From NCBI GenBank assembly GCA_030145015.1, contig JAQYWI010000237.1, positions 1 through 7,313 on the forward strand: a DNA stretch of 7,313 nt, given 5' to 3'. Below, one piece after another: positions 5,860-7,313 of this stretch. This DNA comes from Desulfobacterales bacterium (GTDB taxonomy: Bacteria > Desulfobacterota > Desulfobacteria > Desulfobacterales > JAHEIW01). The first letter of the stretch is position 1. Every line of letters begins with the position of its first letter. The translations under genes and the position numbers were made by a program. The notes below the pieces were generated by a model, which had not been told where the DNA came from, searched no databases, and saw only the letters and a program-made list of their open reading frames with translations.

Positions 5860-6384
5860 CTATCCTTTAACGATTACCGGGATTCCGGCAACCATCCAGA
5901 TCACTTTACCGGCGGTTTTTGCCACGGCCTGGTTGGCCAGTCCAATGATATCTCTATATTGCCGGGCGAGCTTGTTCTCCGGAACGATGCCGGCTCCGAC
6001 CTCATTGGAGACCAAAACAATGGGGCAGGTGGCTTTCTCAAGGGCATCTATTAATCGGGAAATTATCTCCGTTAATTTTTTTTGATCGTCGGTTTTCATC
6101 AGAAGATTACTCACCCACAGGGTCAGACAGTCTATCAGAATAACATCCGCCCCGGGGCTGTTTTGCAGAATGGCCTCCGGCAGATTCAGGGGCGCTTCAA
6201 GCGCTACCCAGTTTTGGCTGCGCTCCCTTTGATGTCTTGCAACCCGCTGCTTCATTTCATCATCCTGCGGGACGCAGGTAGCGATAAAAATTTTCCTGCT
6301 GCCAGGTGTCTTTTCGGCTGTTTGCAAAGCAAGTGTGCTTTTGCCGCTTCTGCAACCGCCGATAATAAAAGTGATTTCCGTCAC
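5860..6384 (-). CDS. cobU: Adenosylcobinamide kinase / adenosylcobinamide-phosphate guanylyltransferase
   Basis: CobU (CobP) phosphorylates adenosylcobinamide and then transfers GMP to it, giving the GDP-cobinamide used by CobS. The 174 residues are the normal length for the cytosolic enzyme. The P-loop GGCRSGKS (9-16) is followed by FIATCVPQDDEM (33-44) and the RHQRER segment (50-55), where H51 aligns with the histidine that is guanylylated in known CobU. Further family blocks are ILIDCLTLWVSNLL (82-95) and SNEVGAGIVPENKLARQYRD (126-145). The start is a GTG at 6384-6382, 36 nt after the cobQ stop codon, with AAAAGG about 10 nt upstream. It is co-transcribed with cobQ; cobS follows after the repeat-rich gap of about 317 bp, unusually long for this operon. 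Confidence 0.96.
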   Translation of the reverse strand: MTEITFIIGGCRSGKSTLALQTAEKTPGSRKIFIATCVPQDDEMKQRVARHQRERSQNWVALEAPLNLPEAILQNSPGADVILIDCLTLWVSNLLMKTDDQKKLTEIISRLIDALEKATCPIVLVSNEVGAGIVPENKLARQYRDIIGLANQAVAKTAGKVIWMVAGIPVIVKG

Positions 6385-6420
6385 CTTCTCAATTCCTTTT
6401 CAGATTTTCAGGTATTATCT

Positions 6421-7313
6421 TTATCTCCTGATTGGCACCAGTTTTACTATACTTTCCACATCGACGTGTTTTTCAAAATGCTCGGCCAGCAGATCATATT
6501 CCCGGTTGCGGGCTTTTATTCCGCCGACATCGGATACTTCGATGCCGTTTAAACCGATATGGTTTAACCAGAATTTCAAGATCCCCGGGTTGTCAAACAG
6601 ACCGTGAATATAGGTGCCCATAATTTTTGAATCACTGGAAACGCAACCCTCCTCCTCCCGGCACGGTATATGATTGCGCTCCGTAATCTTAAACAGAGGG
6701 GTTCCGCCAGCCCTGATGGTTTGACCCATATGAATTTCGTAGCCTGAACCCATGCGGCCGCTCCAGGAAAACGTTGTCAAGATGGTCGTCTTGGGTGCTT
6801 TCAATGTTGTTTCAATTGGCAACAAGCCAAGGCCCTCGCTGGAGCCGGGTTGGCCTTCCAGGCCGGTCGGATCATGCACGGTCTTTCCCATCATCTGATA
6901 CCCGCCGCAAATACCCAGCACATGACCGCCGCAATTCAAATATTCGGACAGCGCTTCGCTCCAACCCGCAGCTTGGATCCAATTTAGATCAAAGCGGGTG
7001 TTTTTAGAACCGGGCAGGATAGCGGCTTTAAAAGCGGAGAGGGTCTGAATCTTTTCAAGGAAATATACATCCAGATGATCTAAAGCCAGCAGGGGATCAA
7101 AATCGGTAAAGTTTGAAATATGCGGCAGGCGTATGACTGCAACCGCCGGGTTTTGATGGTTTTTAACGTTTACTTTTTTGGGATTTTCAATGACGACTGA
7201 ATCTTCGGGTTCTATGCGGATATGGTTATACCAGGGAAGGACGCCGAAAACCTGCTTTTCCGTTTTTTCCTCGATCCAGCGGACACCATCTTTAAAAAGA
7301 TGGATGTCGCCCC
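6421..7313 (-). CDS. cobQ: Cobyric acid synthase, glutamine-hydrolysing (C-terminal 296 residues; 5' end beyond window)
   Basis: CobQ (CbiP) amidates four side chains of adenosylcobyrinic a,c-diamide using glutamine and ATP. The visible part is the end of the ATP-dependent synthetase domain plus the whole glutamine amidotransferase domain; the full enzyme is about 500 residues. Residues are counted from the window edge. GDIHLFKDGVRWIE (1-14), FGVLPWYNHIRIEPEDSV (22-39), IRLPHISNFTDFDPL (60-74) and LPGSKNT (99-105) are strongly CobQ-like. GICGGYQMMG (133-142) carries the nucleophile C135. YEIHMGQT (191-198) and YIHGLFDN (234-241), with catalytic H236, complete the triad-type class I amidotransferase without the usual Glu. 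The frame is open from base 7311 to the TAA at 6423-6421. It precedes cobU by 36 nt, so they form one operon. The promoter, and any cobalamin riboswitch, lie outside the window. Confidence 0.96.
   Translation of the reverse strand, partial: GDIHLFKDGVRWIEEKTEKQVFGVLPWYNHIRIEPEDSVVIENPKKVNVKNHQNPAVAVIRLPHISNFTDFDPLLALDHLDVYFLEKIQTLSAFKAAILPGSKNTRFDLNWIQAAGWSEALSEYLNCGGHVLGICGGYQMMGKTVHDPTGLEGQPGSSEGLGLLPIETTLKAPKTTILTTFSWSGRMGSGYEIHMGQTIRAGGTPLFKITERNHIPCREEEGCVSSDSKIMGTYIHGLFDNPGILKFWLNHIGLNGIEVSDVGGIKARNREYDLLAEHFEKHVDVESIVKLVPIRR

Larger units (their letters stand above)
5578..5861. repeat. Repeat-rich imperfect palindromic element between cobU and cobS
   Basis: The two ends of this non-coding segment are related as inverted repeats in matching order. 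GCTGAGGACTG (5581-5591) pairs with 5841-5851; GGGCAAAAAA (5591-5600) pairs with 5806-5815; TGCCAGC near 5608 pairs with GCTGGCA near 5792; and AGGGCT (5578-5583) pairs with 5856-5861. The right arm carries an extra 25 bases holding part of a 7-bp triplication (CCTCAGA, CCTCAGT, CCTCAGC; 5831-5851). The interior contains two 37-bp direct repeats. No protein frame is credible. It may be a MITE-like or REP-like non-autonomous element; I see no clear target-site duplication. Its right end reaches the cobU stop codon. Confidence 0.55.

Noticed and set aside
5788..6607. Plus-strand open frames opposite cobU and cobQ
   Set aside because: They overlap each other and the clear CobU and CobQ frames, and their translations resemble no family.

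Overview
All convincing genes in this window lie on the minus strand, so transcription runs from high to low coordinates. The gene content suggests an anaerobic bacterium, most likely a Desulfobacterota (sulfate-reducer-like) lineage. It combines an MtrH/MtgA-type pterin methyltransferase, a MtaA-like member of the uroporphyrinogen decarboxylase superfamily, a DsrE-fold protein and cobamide synthesis genes. The taxonomic call is inferred from gene families only; no rRNA or other marker is present.

Right part (7313 to about 4533): the end of a cobamide (vitamin B12) biosynthesis operon. In transcription order it holds cobQ (cobyric acid synthase, 5' end outside the window), cobU (adenosylcobinamide kinase/guanylyltransferase) and cobS (adenosylcobinamide-GDP ribazoletransferase). 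A roughly 280-bp repeat-rich, imperfectly palindromic segment separates cobU from cobS. Overlapping the cobS stop codon is what looks like the first 16 codons of cobD (threonine-phosphate decarboxylase). It ends at a TAG and runs directly into the C-terminal end of an OsmC-like protein. I read this as a deletion or rearrangement scar that removed cobD.

Middle and left part (4296 to about 1040): a probable operon with a good sigma-70-type promoter (TTGAAG-17-TATATA). It encodes a sodium:solute symporter, a MtaA-like (UroD superfamily) cobamide methyltransferase and a carboxymuconolactone decarboxylase (CMD/AhpD)-fold protein with an unusual SxxCxxH site. A strong intrinsic terminator closes it at 1030-1067.

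Far left (about 1020 to 1): a second minus-strand unit with a DsrE-family protein followed by an MtrH/MtgA-like methyltransferase that runs off the window edge. A run of ten C lies upstream of the DsrE gene.

Together the left half looks like a substrate-uptake and corrinoid-dependent methyl-transfer locus: a transporter, a methylcorrinoid-type methyltransferase and a pterin methyltransferase. It sits beside genes that make the corrinoid cofactor. No corrinoid-binding protein or MttB-type substrate methyltransferase is visible here, so the methylated substrate cannot be named.
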